Source: Phyllobacterium calauticae (GTDB taxonomy: Bacteria > Pseudomonadota > Alphaproteobacteria > Rhizobiales > Rhizobiaceae). Taken from it: a DNA stretch of 64,000 nucleotides. This document shows, piece after piece, positions 1 through 9,765 of this stretch (positions are counted from its first letter, which is position 1; every line of letters starts with the position of its first letter). Made by a program: the position numbers and the translations under genes. Where the stretch lies: assembly GCF_019991125.1 (NCBI RefSeq), contig NZ_JAGENB010000001.1, positions 496,001 to 560,000 of the forward strand, given 5' to 3'. Under the pieces are notes generated by a model. It was not told the DNA's origin, did no database searches, and worked only from the letters and a program-made list of their open reading frames with translations.

Positions 1-290
1 GCAGCGCCAAGCGTCTCGATGGCGCGGCGGTCCATCTCGCAGTTCTGCGCGAATTTCGAGAAATCATGATTGAACGCCGTGTGGATCACTCCATCTGCGG
101 CGGCGGCGCCATCGCGCAGGCTTGGCAGATCGTCGAGATCGCCGCGATGCGCCTGCGCGCCGAGGGCGGCAAGCGATTTGACCGCCGCGTCCGTGCGGAC
201 AAGGCCGAGCACCTGATGGCCCGCCTTGACAAGTTCCTCCACGACGGCAGAGCCGACAAAGCCGGTGGCACCGGTAACGAAAACACGCAT
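1..290 (-). CDS. NAD(P)-dependent SDR epimerase/dehydratase, 5' part only
   Basis: The reading frame begins with ATG at 288-290 and runs off the left edge of the window, so only about the first 96 residues are visible. They start [17 protein letters not shown], an extended-SDR Rossmann motif (GxxGxxG), then a strand ending in LVRTD, typical of NAD-dependent epimerase/dehydratase proteins that act on sugars or flavonoid-like carbonyls. The substrate cannot be told. It is divergent from the AraC-type regulator at 408, which may control it (inference). Confidence 0.85.
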   Translation of the reverse strand, partial: MRVFVTGATGFVGSAVVEELVKAGHQVLGLVRTDAAVKSLAALGAQAHRGDLDDLPSLRDGAAAADGVIHTAFNHDFSKFAQNCEMDRRAIETLGA

Positions 291-407
291 TCCACTTCTC
301 CATTTTAGAATGAAATGACCGCAATCACGGCCGTAGTGGAGAAGATAGGCGGTTGGAGAAATACGATCTATGCTGTAAAGTCCGCATTATCTTCGCAATC
401 GTCCGGA

Positions 408-1394
408 ATGACCATGGATCCGCTCTCAGACGTCCTGTCCCTGCTGAAACCGCATAATTACATGTCCGCCGGCTTCGATGCCGGGGGTGAATGGTCGATC
501 CAGTTTCCGGAAAGCCGGGACAGTATCAAATGTGGCGCCGTGGTTTCCGGTCAATGCTGGCTGTCCGTGGAGGGCGTTGCCGATGCCGTGCACCTCGGCA
601 CGGGCGACTGCTTCCTGTTGCCGTACGGTCGGCCGTTTCGCCTGGCAAGCGATCTGACGTTGTCGTCCGTCGAGGCTGTCACGGTTTTTTCCGCTGCGCG
701 CAATGGTGGCATCGCCGTGCATAAAGGCGGCGGCGATTGCTTTCTTGTCAGCAGCCGTTTTGCCCTGACCGGCAATCATGCAAGCGTGCTGTTGGGAATG
801 CTGCCGCCGATCGTGCACATCCGCAAAGACTCGGATCAGTCCGTGTTGCGCTGGCCCGTGGAACTGATGATGCGGGAGTTGCGCGAACGGCAGCCCGGCG
901 GCTTTCTCCTCGTGCAGCACCTGGCCCATATGATGCTGATCGAGGCGCTGCGACTGCATCTGGCCGGAGGATTGCAAGGCGGCGTCGGCTGGCTGTTCGC
1001 TCTGGCGGATAAGCAAATGGGCGCGGCGATCAACGCCATGCATGAGAATCCGGCGCGCCACTGGACGTTGCAGACACTGGCGGAACGGGCCGGCATGTCG
1101 CGCTCAACCTTTGCACTCAAATTCAAGCAGACCGTCGGAAAGTCCCCCATGGAATATCTGACACGCTGGCGCATGCTGGTGGCGGGAGACAGGCTGGAGA
1201 ATTCAAGCGATCCCGTGTCCGCCATTGCCCTGTCACTGGGTTATGACTCCGAAAACGCCTTCAGTACTGCCTTCAAACGGGTCATGGGCTGTTCGCCGCG
1301 CCAATACGGCCATAGCGGGAGGACCGCCTTATCATCGGAGAGCCCCCTCGCATCGCCCCTCGTGCGGCGTGCCCTTTCAGAATCGCCAGCTTAG
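408..1394 (+). CDS. AraC family transcriptional regulator with N-terminal cupin domain
   Basis: A 328-residue protein if translation begins at ATG 408 (ATG 414 is also possible); an open frame continues upstream to 315 but looks unlike the family. The N-terminal half resembles the cupin_6 ligand domain (HLGTGDCFLLPYGRPFRL). The C-terminal half carries two helix-turn-helix motifs of the AraC/XylS type: one in WTLQTLAERAGMSRSTFALK and one around PVSAIALSLGYDSENAFSTA, with the closing family signature near FKRVMGCSPRQY. It is divergent from the SDR gene at 1-290, a common regulator/target arrangement. Its 3' end overlaps the convergent autotransporter gene by 18 bp. Confidence 0.88.
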   Translation: MTMDPLSDVLSLLKPHNYMSAGFDAGGEWSIQFPESRDSIKCGAVVSGQCWLSVEGVADAVHLGTGDCFLLPYGRPFRLASDLTLSSVEAVTVFSAARNGGIAVHKGGGDCFLVSSRFALTGNHASVLLGMLPPIVHIRKDSDQSVLRWPVELMMRELRERQPGGFLLVQHLAHMMLIEALRLHLAGGLQGGVGWLFALADKQMGAAINAMHENPARHWTLQTLAERAGMSRSTFALKFKQTVGKSPMEYLTRWRMLVAGDRLENSSDPVSAIALSLGYDSENAFSTAFKRVMGCSPRQYGHSGRTALSSESPLASPLVRRALSESPA

Positions 1395-4136
1395 ATCACC
1401 ACGCACCCCATGCGCCTGCACCGCAGACGACATCTGGCCGGTATAGGAAACACCCAGCGTGACAGCCTTTGTCAGCGAGAAATCCAGTCCGGCTTCAGCA
1501 ACGAGAGCATCCCGCGCAATGGGCGAACCCTCGACCGGGAATGGCGACCCTCCGGCCAAGGCAAATGTTGTATCCGGAGCAACATCGCCAAAGGCATGCT
1601 GCCATCCGAGCATTCCCCTTGCCGCCAGCTTGGCCGTGTCACCGACGGGAATATCCGTCCGGGCACGCAGGCCCAGCGTTGCATAGACGTTGTCATCAAT
1701 GTCGCCGCGGGATTTGAGCCCTGCAGTCCCGCTTTCCCCGATGCCGTCGGTGTGAAGGTTTGCATAGGCGAGACCTGCGAATGGCTCCAATGCCACACGG
1801 TTGTAATCGAAGGCATAGCCTGCCTCCCCGAAAACCTGCACCGTTCTCGCAGCGTAATCGGCAGCGGATGCACCAAATGCCGTGGAACGGCTTGTTTCCA
1901 CCGCGTGCCACGTGTGGGCCGCGCCAAAACGCAAGGCCAGCGCATCCATCTGCGCAGCGGCGTAGGCAGCGATCGTATAGCTGTCGACGGACGCCGAGGA
2001 CGCGCGTGCCGGAGCGTCAAGCGAACTGCTGCCATATCCTCCGGCAAAGCCTGCGCGCCATGACTGCCCGAATTCGCCGTCAGCCCCAATATAGAATCCG
2101 CCCGAGGAGCGCTCGAGCTTCGCAGCATTCGCATTGCCCGACAGGTGTCCCCATGAACCGTAGGCCAGCCCCCAGACCGCCGAGGACGCATCGGGTGCGG
2201 CCGGAATCTGACCACCCGGACCGTAGGCCAGAAGAGGCATCGACGGAGACGGAGCAGCCCCCGATGCCGCGCGCAGCCGCGCGGAGATGACATCCCGGGC
2301 AAACCGGCTTTCGTCGAGCAGTGCCGATTTGACGCTCGAATGGATTTCACCGGAGAGCTTGTCGAATATTGTCTGCGCATCATGGGCATTCGACCCGATA
2401 ATCAGGTCGTAGATGGATGCGGCGGGATTGCCTGTCCCGGCAGTACCGGACAGCACCAGCCCGCCGAAACTTTCCACACCGGCACCCACCGATCTCTGGT
2501 TCTTCGTCGTGCCAATATCGGCAAAAGCCGTCCTGTTCCGCAAAACGTTCAGATAGACATTGGTGGCATCGTAGCCGAGTGTCAGGTCGAGGAAGGCGTA
2601 GTCAGCCTGCACACGGCTGAACGTTCCGGTGAGCCCGCCCGAAGCAAGGATCGTGTATCGGGCATCACCGCGAAACGTGCCCGGATTGAGGAAAGCATCA
2701 ACTGTGCCACCATCAAGCTGCGCCGTGCCCGTCACGTCGACACGGCTGGTACCCGCCGCTGCGCCGATCTTGACCCGCATGCTGGCATCGGCGGATTGGT
2801 GATAGTTGCCATCAATTGTCAGCGTTCCGCCGGCGCCGCCCCAGCCGCCATAGACGATGCCCTGATTGTCGACATTCCCGTAAATGATGCCGTCTCCGGA
2901 AAGGGCGCCGCCACGGCTTACCAGCGTATCGGATGCGATGCTCCCCGCCAGCGCCAGAGTACCGCCATCAATCCGGGTTTTGCCGGCATAGGTGCTGTCG
3001 CCAAACATCAACAGCGCGCCATCACCCGATTTGACCAAGCCGCCTGCGCCAGTAATGTCGTTGAACCATCTACTCTGACCGCCGTCAAATTTGACGTTGA
3101 AATCGCCCCAATCAAATTTCCCCGGCCCAAGCACGGCACGGCCGGCATCGAGAAGCCCGTATCCGTAGACATCATCCACACCGGGAGCGCCAATGTCGAA
3201 AGCGGTTCCTAGCAGAACCTGCCGGACCTGATCCATCGTCATGTAAGGGAACATCTGTTTGACCAGGGCTGCGGCACCGGCAACGTGCGGAGCCGCAAAG
3301 GACGTTCCACTCATCGCCTGATACCCGCCTCGTCCGTCTACGGTAAAGACGGCATAAGCGGGCGCGGCCAGACACCAGTTTTTGGCAACACCACACTGAT
3401 TGCCATATTCATAATCATAACCGGTCACTGCCAGCCAGCCGCGTTCCAGCTCCGGAATGAGATAGGGCAACCCAGCGTCAATGGAGGGCTGGCTACGACT
3501 GTCGTTGCCGGTTGCCCAGATCATCAGGGTGTCGTTGGCTACGGCGTGCCTGTACGCGGCGATTTCGGCCTTGTACATCGAAGAGACGACGTCGGGCGTA
3601 TAATCCGTGATTCCAGCTTCTGAGCCATAGCTGTTGTTGATGATATGCACGTTGCGGGAAACCAAACCATATATTCCAGCGACGACAGCCTTTGCATCGA
3701 TATATCCGTCTTCCTCTTCAGCATTCACGGCAACGATCGTCGCGCCTGGCGCAACACCATGCATTCCCTTGCCATCCCTGTTTGCTGCAATCACACCTGC
3801 AACAGCAGAACCGTGCGTCACCGAGCTTGAATCGACATACCAGGGCTTGTCGGGCTGGACGGTGATACCCTCATCATAGCGTCCGGCAAATTCCGGGTGA
3901 TCTCTGGCAAAACCTGAATCGATAACGCCAACTTTAACGCCGCTGCCGTCCACGCCCATGGCATAGGCATAATCGGCGAAAATGTAATCGAGCCAAAACT
4001 GGGTCTTATACTCAGGTGTCCGCCACGTCTCTGGATCGGTGGGGTCGCCTGCCGCTTGCGCGAATGCTGTCCCGGAAAAGCATACGCTTAAAAGCAACAC
4101 GGCAACGTGCTGCCGGCACTTGCTGGCAAGTTTCAT
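1377..4136 (-). CDS. Autotransporter subtilisin-like (S8) serine protease
   Basis: A 919-residue type Va secreted protease. The start at 4136 gives a clean signal peptide (MKLASKCRQHVAVLLLSVCF then AFA|QA, cleavage near residue 26). The catalytic triad is intact: Asp73 in VIDSGF, His108 in HGSAVAG and Ser279 in SGTSFAAPHVAG, with the oxyanion Asn in ATGND (about 211). A passenger-associated beta-helix segment follows (GGLVKSGDGALLMFGDSTY), then a roughly 265-residue outer-membrane beta-barrel ending in WRF, the terminal aromatic recognised by the BAM machinery. Family members process surface proteins or degrade host or environmental proteins; the target here is unknown. A related but larger autotransporter lies at 42482-46375. 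Confidence 0.93.
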   Translation of the reverse strand: MKLASKCRQHVAVLLLSVCFSGTAFAQAAGDPTDPETWRTPEYKTQFWLDYIFADYAYAMGVDGSGVKVGVIDSGFARDHPEFAGRYDEGITVQPDKPWYVDSSSVTHGSAVAGVIAANRDGKGMHGVAPGATIVAVNAEEEDGYIDAKAVVAGIYGLVSRNVHIINNSYGSEAGITDYTPDVVSSMYKAEIAAYRHAVANDTLMIWATGNDSRSQPSIDAGLPYLIPELERGWLAVTGYDYEYGNQCGVAKNWCLAAPAYAVFTVDGRGGYQAMSGTSFAAPHVAGAAALVKQMFPYMTMDQVRQVLLGTAFDIGAPGVDDVYGYGLLDAGRAVLGPGKFDWGDFNVKFDGGQSRWFNDITGAGGLVKSGDGALLMFGDSTYAGKTRIDGGTLALAGSIASDTLVSRGGALSGDGIIYGNVDNQGIVYGGWGGAGGTLTIDGNYHQSADASMRVKIGAAAGTSRVDVTGTAQLDGGTVDAFLNPGTFRGDARYTILASGGLTGTFSRVQADYAFLDLTLGYDATNVYLNVLRNRTAFADIGTTKNQRSVGAGVESFGGLVLSGTAGTGNPAASIYDLIIGSNAHDAQTIFDKLSGEIHSSVKSALLDESRFARDVISARLRAASGAAPSPSMPLLAYGPGGQIPAAPDASSAVWGLAYGSWGHLSGNANAAKLERSSGGFYIGADGEFGQSWRAGFAGGYGSSSLDAPARASSASVDSYTIAAYAAAQMDALALRFGAAHTWHAVETSRSTAFGASAADYAARTVQVFGEAGYAFDYNRVALEPFAGLAYANLHTDGIGESGTAGLKSRGDIDDNVYATLGLRARTDIPVGDTAKLAARGMLGWQHAFGDVAPDTTFALAGGSPFPVEGSPIARDALVAEAGLDFSLTKAVTLGVSYTGQMSSAVQAHGVRGDLSWRF

Positions 4137-4481
4137 GGTCGTTTCCCCCAGCTCCACCGTGCCCCCCCTGGGAACGACAGCACAACTTCTAATTGTTGGA
4201 GGGATATAGTCCAGCGATTCGATCAGCCATACGGCATTTGCCGTATTTCGTGCCATACAGAGGGCAGGGAAGCTCCCCGCGCTTTCCGTTGCAGACTGTT
4301 AACCCTGTCGTTCTGTTCCGGCGCCCATGCTGTCGAAGTACGACGAGTGCCGTATGTTCCCTGCGCGTTTCCGGCCGTAATTGTCCCTCCGCATGATGTC
4401 GTCGCTTGGTTCGATCAATGTCGCGATCGACCAAAATCGCTCCGGATAATGAGAGCGGTCCCATCTGCCGGAGGAATAATG
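4137..4481. promoter_or_regulatory. Divergent promoter region between autotransporter and LysE gene
   Basis: This 345-bp non-coding stretch separates two divergent genes. It contains an 18-bp perfect palindrome (4229-4246) and one further copy of its half-site TGCCGTAT at 4348-4355. No convincing gene is seen on either strand; open frames that cross it lack ribosome binding sites and family resemblance. Confidence 0.5.
4229..4246. promoter_or_regulatory. 18-bp perfect palindrome, candidate operator
   Basis: ATACGGCA-TT-TGCCGTAT is a perfect inverted repeat about 93 bp upstream of the autotransporter start codon. The half-site TGCCGTAT recurs at 4348-4355. The size and symmetry suit a dimeric regulator. 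The cognate protein is unknown. Confidence 0.5.
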
Positions 4482-5099
4482 ATGTTGCCGCTCGAACAAC
4501 TGATGCCATTTGTCCTGGCAACATTGCTCTTTGCCTGCATGCCGGGGCCAGCGATTCTCTACATGACCGCCCAGACGCTGACGCATGGAACCGGTGCCGG
4601 GCTGAAGGCTGCCTGCGGTATTCATCTCGGCTGTTACGTGCACATTGTCGCGACGGCGCTGGGCTTGGCAGCACTCCTTCACAGCGCACCACTGCTTTAC
4701 ACGGTGATCAAGTTTGCTGGCGCCGCCTATCTCGTCTGGCTGGGCATCACCATGTTCATGGGCGGAAATGGCGGGCATAAAGACACCGTTTCCGCGGGTC
4801 CCGGTGTTTTTCGCGACAGTGTCGTCGTTGAGGTCCTCAACCCGAAGACGGCGCTATTCTTCCTGACATTTCTGCCACAGTTTATCGACGCCAATCTGAG
4901 TGCTCCAGTCTGGCTGCAGTTTCTGCTGCTTGGCATCATCGTCAATCTCGCCTTTTCAGCGGCGGACGTTGCGGCTGTGGGCATTGCCTCGGTCACGCTT
5001 GGCCGGATGACGAGGGCCGGATCAGGATGGATTGTTCCAAAGGTCTGCGGGTCCATTCTGATTGGTCTGGGCGTCACATTGGCAACCAAGAATATCTGA
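4482..5099 (+). CDS. LysE/RhtB family amino-acid exporter
   Basis: A 205-residue inner-membrane protein. I chose ATG 4482 because the sequence GAGGAA at 4471-4476 sits five bases upstream; ATG 4479 is the alternative. The first segment, LLFACMPGPAILYMTAQTL, matches the conserved first helix of LysE/RhtB exporters, which have five to six transmembrane helices and export amino acids such as lysine, homoserine or threonine. The motif NPKTALFFLTFLPQF in the middle is also typical. The substrate is not predictable. It stands alone, divergent from the autotransporter and convergent with the response regulator. Confidence 0.9.
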   Translation: MLPLEQLMPFVLATLLFACMPGPAILYMTAQTLTHGTGAGLKAACGIHLGCYVHIVATALGLAALLHSAPLLYTVIKFAGAAYLVWLGITMFMGGNGGHKDTVSAGPGVFRDSVVVEVLNPKTALFFLTFLPQFIDANLSAPVWLQFLLLGIIVNLAFSAADVAAVGIASVTLGRMTRAGSGWIVPKVCGSILIGLGVTLATKNI

Positions 5100-5121
5100 C
5101 GGGACACGGCCTTGCCGGCGT

Positions 5122-5784
5122 TCAGCCGGCGGACAGTCCAAGACGGATGGCATAGGCCGTCAGTTCGGCTCCACTGTGCAGATTGAGTTTACGCATGAGG
5201 TTTTCGCGATGTTTGCGTGCCGTGAGCGGACTGATCCCGAGACGCTCGGCAATATCACGTGTGGAGATGCCGTGAGGAATAAGGGTCAGGATTTGCTGCT
5301 CGCGCCGCGTCAGTTCGACGGGAGACGCAATAGCAGGTTTGGGCTCATGGAAGCCGTCTCGCTTGCCGTGCTGGTCGACGGCAAAACGCACCTCGTCGGC
5401 AACATAGGGTTCGCCGCATCGCATGGCCTCGATGGCGGCCAGAAATTCTGTCGCGTCGCCGCTTTTCGTCAAGTAGCCGTTCGCGCCGGCATCAAAGGCG
5501 GCGCGCACAGAACGCGGTTCCAGATTTGCCGTCACAATCAGAATCTTCAGCTCGGGCCAGGCCGCTCGCACATTCCTGATGAACTGAAATCCGTTCACGC
5601 CCGGCATGCCAAGGTCAAGAATGAGAAGATCGGCGGCCGTTTCCCGGAGCAGGCGGTCGACCGTGTCGCCATCCGCCGCTTCGCCGGCAACCGTCACGCC
5701 GTCGATGGTCGAAAGCAGGAGCTTGAGCCCTTCACGCACAAGAGCATGATCGTCAGCAAGGATGACCCGCGAAAACTCGAGCAT
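5122..5784 (-). CDS. NarL/LuxR-type two-component response regulator
   Basis: A 220-residue cytoplasmic transcription factor. The receiver domain (about 1-120) has the acidic pair in ILADDHALVREG, the phospho-acceptor Asp57 in LILDLGMPG and the switch Lys in YLTKSGD. The C-terminal LuxR helix-turn-helix (about 155-215) shows LTRREQQILTLI and GISTRDIAERLGISPLTARK. It starts 73 bp from the divergent hybrid kinase gene, so the two probably form a signalling pair, although the kinase carries its own receiver domain. Confidence 0.92.
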   Translation of the reverse strand: MLEFSRVILADDHALVREGLKLLLSTIDGVTVAGEAADGDTVDRLLRETAADLLILDLGMPGVNGFQFIRNVRAAWPELKILIVTANLEPRSVRAAFDAGANGYLTKSGDATEFLAAIEAMRCGEPYVADEVRFAVDQHGKRDGFHEPKPAIASPVELTRREQQILTLIPHGISTRDIAERLGISPLTARKHRENLMRKLNLHSGAELTAYAIRLGLSAG

Positions 5785-5857
5785 AAGGCGTACCTTCTTG
5801 TTAAAAAACCAACGGCGTGCATCATGCTCGCATTCCCGAGCCAGAGTTAAAACAGCA

Positions 5858-7630
5858 ATGAGAATTGATCAACATTTACAGCCTCATCTTATCGATCTTT
5901 TATACCGACAATCTTACGCAGTATTATTTGCCAACTTCATTATTCCCCTTCCGGTTTTGTATGTTCTCTGGAATTTTGTACAAAGCGAGCTTCTTGTGTC
6001 GTGGGTGGGGGCGATTTACTGCCTGACAATCGCTCGTGTCCTGACATCAAGACGCTATTTCGGGCGCCCTAAATCCGAGGCGGAACAAGCCGGCACGGCT
6101 TTGTCGGCCTGGGCCTGGCGTTTCACAACCCTGTCGTGGGCATCGAGCGCATTGTGGGGTTTGCTTGGCTGGTACGGGTTTTTATCGGCAGAGCCGCAAA
6201 TGCAGGCTTTCACCACCATCGTACTCACCGGCCTGGTATGCGGCGCCATTCCATCACTGTCCGCATTTCCGCCGGCCTATGCCGGTTCGCTGATTGCCAT
6301 GCTGTTGCCTATGGCAATCCGCGCGCTGACGGCGGAAGCAGCAATCAATGACGTTTATCTGGTGTTTGTTGTTTGCCTTGCCGGTGTCAATCTTTACTAC
6401 AGCCGTGTGTCATACAAATCGATGGTCGAGACCGTTCTGCTGCGTTTTGAGAACATGACACTCATTACCCAATTGAAGGAAGAGCGGGACAAGGCCCGGG
6501 CGGCCGATCGCGCCAAGTCGCGTTTTCTGGCGGCGGCAAGCCATGACCTGCGCCAGCCCCTGCACGCGCTCAGCCTTTTCAATTCGACGCTGGCCACACT
6601 GGGCGAACGGGGCGACGTCCGCGGTGTAGACGCACGCACGCTGGCGAAGCGGGTAAAATCGATCACGGGAAACCTCAGCGGCTTGCTGAATGCATTGCTC
6701 GACATGTCGCGCCTGGACGCCGGCATCGTCACAAGCGCAAAAGAACCCGTTTCACTGTCGCGCTTGTTCGATGATCTGCATGACGAATTCAGCGGAACCG
6801 CGCGGGAGCGCAACCTCGAATGGCGTCTGGCTGATCGCGATCTCTGGGTCTACACCGACCCGATGATGCTGCGGCGTATCCTGGCAAACCTCCTCACCAA
6901 CGCATTCAACTACACCGACCACGGGAAAATTCTTCTGGGTTGCCGCAAGCGCGGTTCAAATGTCGAGATACAGGTGCTCGATACCGGTATCGGCATTCCT
7001 CCCGACCAGCAGGAAACGGTGTTCGACGAATTCCACCAGTTGAACAATCCGGCGCGGGATCGCGACAAGGGGCTGGGCCTTGGTCTGGCAATCGTCCGCC
7101 GTACGGCACAATTGCTCGGTCATCCCTTGAGGCTCGTGTCGCGGGAGGGACGCGGTTCGATGTTCTCGATCCTTGTTCCGCTGACGTTGCGCCCGCCGGC
7201 GTCTCTCCCCGCGCGGCAGGCTGCACTTTCCGGCTCTCTCTGCATCATGGTGGTCGATGATGAACCGGATGTTCTTGACGCCATCACTCAACTGCTGACG
7301 GTCCTGGGGCATAGGGTTTACGCGGACAAATCTGCGGCGGCTGTGATACGGCTACACGCTTCGGCACCGGAACGGACGCCGGTGGATTTGATCATCGCCG
7401 ATTACAGACTGGCCGCCGGAACAACCGGATTGGAGGCGATTGCCGACCTGTTCAACCATCTGACCTATACGGTTCCGGCGCTCCTGCTGACAGGCGATAC
7501 ATCCCCGTCCGTCTTGAAACAGATAGCTGAAAGCGGCCTGCAAATGCTCAACAAACCCGTCGATGGCGACGCTCTTCAGGCCGCTATCGACAAAGCCGTG
7601 CACCGGAACATGCCTCAGAGCCTTTCCTGA
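5858..7630 (+). CDS. Membrane hybrid sensor histidine kinase with C-terminal receiver
   Basis: A 590-residue protein if it begins at ATG 5858. About five to six hydrophobic segments occupy residues 20-185. Then comes a coiled segment, a HisKA domain with phospho-accepting His229 (AAASHDLRQPLHAL), and a HATPase domain with N box (NLLTNAFNYTD), G1 (DTGIGI) and G2 (GLGLGLAIV). A receiver domain (about 460-585) has acidic residues in MVVDDEP, phospho-acceptor Asp515 (IIADYR) and Lys in MLNKPVD. The architecture resembles NahK-type hybrid kinases. No periplasmic sensor domain is obvious, so the signal may be read in the membrane. The first roughly 100 bp are AT-richer than the rest. Confidence 0.92.
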   Translation: MRIDQHLQPHLIDLLYRQSYAVLFANFIIPLPVLYVLWNFVQSELLVSWVGAIYCLTIARVLTSRRYFGRPKSEAEQAGTALSAWAWRFTTLSWASSALWGLLGWYGFLSAEPQMQAFTTIVLTGLVCGAIPSLSAFPPAYAGSLIAMLLPMAIRALTAEAAINDVYLVFVVCLAGVNLYYSRVSYKSMVETVLLRFENMTLITQLKEERDKARAADRAKSRFLAAASHDLRQPLHALSLFNSTLATLGERGDVRGVDARTLAKRVKSITGNLSGLLNALLDMSRLDAGIVTSAKEPVSLSRLFDDLHDEFSGTARERNLEWRLADRDLWVYTDPMMLRRILANLLTNAFNYTDHGKILLGCRKRGSNVEIQVLDTGIGIPPDQQETVFDEFHQLNNPARDRDKGLGLGLAIVRRTAQLLGHPLRLVSREGRGSMFSILVPLTLRPPASLPARQAALSGSLCIMVVDDEPDVLDAITQLLTVLGHRVYADKSAAAVIRLHASAPERTPVDLIIADYRLAAGTTGLEAIADLFNHLTYTVPALLLTGDTSPSVLKQIAESGLQMLNKPVDGDALQAAIDKAVHRNMPQSLS

Positions 7631-7634
7631 TCAG

Positions 7635-7988
7635 CTATGATGGTATGATGCGGACCTTGTACGTGCCTACTTTGGGCGAGGAACCGGTAATCTGCAGCTC
7701 ATTGTTTTCAAACTGAAAATGCGAGGACGTGACCCGGAATTCCGTATGGACAAAGACGGGATTGAGCTCGCCCTTCTCGGCAAACCGCACGGACGAAACA
7801 TCGTCGTCGCGAAAGCTGAGATATACCCGCGTGTGTTCATGTGCCAGCCGCGCACTTTGAAAGATAACATCGGCGTCGAAACGGCACCGCTCACCCCGAT
7901 CCCGGTTGATGCCAAAATGCTCGATGAAATTGCCCATAGCCTCAAAATTCCTGGCTATGTTTGCACTGTCCTGCTCGGAGTCGTTCAT
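7635..7988 (-). CDS. Hypothetical protein, 117 residues
   Basis: A soluble, acidic 117-residue protein with no signal peptide or membrane segment, starting at ATG 7988 after a purine-rich GAAAGGG. Visible features are an N-terminal helical part (NIARNFEAMGNFIEHFGI) and a beta-rich C-terminal half ending GTYKVRIIPS. I do not recognise the family. It ends four bases from the convergent histidine kinase gene and shares a strand with guaA downstream (86-bp gap), so co-transcription with guaA is possible but not shown. Confidence 0.6.
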   Translation of the reverse strand: MNDSEQDSANIARNFEAMGNFIEHFGINRDRGERCRFDADVIFQSARLAHEHTRVYLSFRDDDVSSVRFAEKGELNPVFVHTEFRVTSSHFQFENNELQITGSSPKVGTYKVRIIPS

Positions 7989-8073
7989 GATTGCCCTTTC
8001 GTGTGGCGCCGAACGATTAAATCACGGCTTCGTCGCACTCCCGCCAAAGGGACACGATGGCCGTCAATTTTTC

Positions 8074-9636
8074 TTACTCCCACTCGATCGTGCCTGGCGG
8101 CTTCGACGTGACGTCATAGACGACGCGGTTGATGCCCTTGACTTCGTTGATGATCCGCGTGGCCGCCTGGCCAAGGAAGCTCATATCGTAGTGGTAGAAG
8201 TCGGCTGTCATGCCGTCGACGGAAGTGACGGCACGCAGGGCGCAGACGAATTCGTAGGTCCGGCCGTCGCCCATGACACCGACGGTCTGCACCGGCAGAA
8301 GCACGGCGAATGCCTGCCAGATCACATCGTAAAGGCCCGCCTTGCGGATTTCATCGAGATAGACCGCATCGGCCTCACGCAAAATCTCCAGCTTCTCGCG
8401 GGTGATGCCGCCGGGGCAGCGGATGGCAAGGCCGGGACCGGGGAACGGATGGCGACCGATGAAGGAATCGGGCAAGCCCAGTTCCTTGCCAAGCACGCGT
8501 ACTTCATCCTTGAACAGCTCACGCAGCGGCTCGACCAGTTGCATGTTCATGCGCTCGGGCAGACCGCCGACATTGTGGTGCGACTTGATGGTCACCGAAG
8601 GGCCGCCAGTGAAGGAGACGCTTTCGATCACGTCCGGATAGAGCGTTCCCTGTGCGAGGAAATCCGCGCCGCCAAGCTTCTTGGCTTCTTCCTCGAACAC
8701 TTCGATGAACAGGCGGCCAATGGTCTTGCGCTTCTTCTCCGGATCGGATTCGCCTTCCAGCGCGTCGATGAAACGGTCCTGCGCGTTCACGAGGATGAGC
8801 GGCAGGTTGTAATGTTCGCGGAACATGGCAACCACATCGGCAGCCTCGTTCTTGCGCATCAGACCGTGGTCGACAAGAATACAGGTGAGCTGATCGCCAA
8901 CCGCTTCATGGATGAGCAAGGCAGCAACGGAGGAATCAACACCGCCCGAGAGGGCGCAGATTACCTTCTTGTCGCCAACCTGCTTGCGGATCGCGGCGAC
9001 GGCCTGTTCGCGATAGGCGGACATGGTCCAGTCGCCCTTGATGCCGGCAATGCGATGCACGAAATTCTGCAGGAGCTTGGCGCCATCGGGCGTGTGCACC
9101 ACTTCCGGATGGAACTGCACGGCATAGAATTTCTTGGCTTCGTTGGCGATGGCCGCGAACGGCGCGCCGGTCGATGTGCCGACAACCTTGAAACCGTCGG
9201 GAATGGAAACGACGCGGTCGCCATGGCTCATCCAGACCTGATGGCGTGTCCCCTTGGCCCAGATGCCGTCGAACAGGGCGCATTCTTCCTGAATGTCGAG
9301 GAAAGCGCGGCCGAATTCGCGATGATGGCCGCTTTCGACCTTGCCGCCAAGCTGCGCGCACATGGTCTGCTCGCCATAGCAGATGCCGAGAACCGGGATG
9401 CCCGATTCGAACACGGCCTGCGGCGCGCGCGGGCTGCCGATATCCACGGTGGAATGCGGACTGCCGGAAAGAATGACCGCCTTCGGCTTGATGCGGCGGA
9501 ATGCTTCGTCAGCGGATTGGAAAGGAACGATCTCGGAATAGGCACCAGCTTCGCGCACACGGCGTGCAATCAGCTGCGTTACCTGGCTGCCGAAATCGAC
9601 GATGAGGACTGTATCGGGATGAGTGGGTGTGTTCAT
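8074..9636 (-). CDS. guaA: GMP synthase (glutamine-hydrolysing)
   Basis: A 520-residue enzyme, the usual length, converting XMP to GMP with glutamine and ATP in the cytoplasm. The class I amidotransferase domain shows the nucleophile Cys86 in [10 protein letters not shown] and the His-Glu pair in FHPEV. The ATP-pyrophosphatase P-loop is [14 protein letters not shown]. The C-terminus has the family ending [14 protein letters not shown]. It acts directly after IMP dehydrogenase (guaB at 18690) in purine synthesis, 9 kb away on the same strand. Confidence 0.98.
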   Translation of the reverse strand: MNTPTHPDTVLIVDFGSQVTQLIARRVREAGAYSEIVPFQSADEAFRRIKPKAVILSGSPHSTVDIGSPRAPQAVFESGIPVLGICYGEQTMCAQLGGKVESGHHREFGRAFLDIQEECALFDGIWAKGTRHQVWMSHGDRVVSIPDGFKVVGTSTGAPFAAIANEAKKFYAVQFHPEVVHTPDGAKLLQNFVHRIAGIKGDWTMSAYREQAVAAIRKQVGDKKVICALSGGVDSSVAALLIHEAVGDQLTCILVDHGLMRKNEAADVVAMFREHYNLPLILVNAQDRFIDALEGESDPEKKRKTIGRLFIEVFEEEAKKLGGADFLAQGTLYPDVIESVSFTGGPSVTIKSHHNVGGLPERMNMQLVEPLRELFKDEVRVLGKELGLPDSFIGRHPFPGPGLAIRCPGGITREKLEILREADAVYLDEIRKAGLYDVIWQAFAVLLPVQTVGVMGDGRTYEFVCALRAVTSVDGMTADFYHYDMSFLGQAATRIINEVKGINRVVYDVTSKPPGTIEWE

Positions 9637-9765
9637 GGCGGGCCTTTAAAGCAATTGCCGAGTCGATGCAATGGGTCACTCCACCACACGCGGATGCCAA
9701 TTGCATTTGTTCACAATTTGAGAGGAATCATCCTTGTGTTGTGGTGTTTGTTCGTATCCGAACCT

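Noticed and set aside
1377-1394. 18-bp 3' overlap of AraC and autotransporter genes, and the 16-bp overlap at 22274-22289
   Set aside because: Short convergent overlaps are common in compact genomes, and I see no sign that these have a function.
5112-5130. GCCGGC-GTTCA-GCCGGC hairpin between lysE-like gene and response regulator
   Set aside because: It lies partly inside the response-regulator stop region, both arms are self-complementary six-base words common at this GC content, and there is no T tract.
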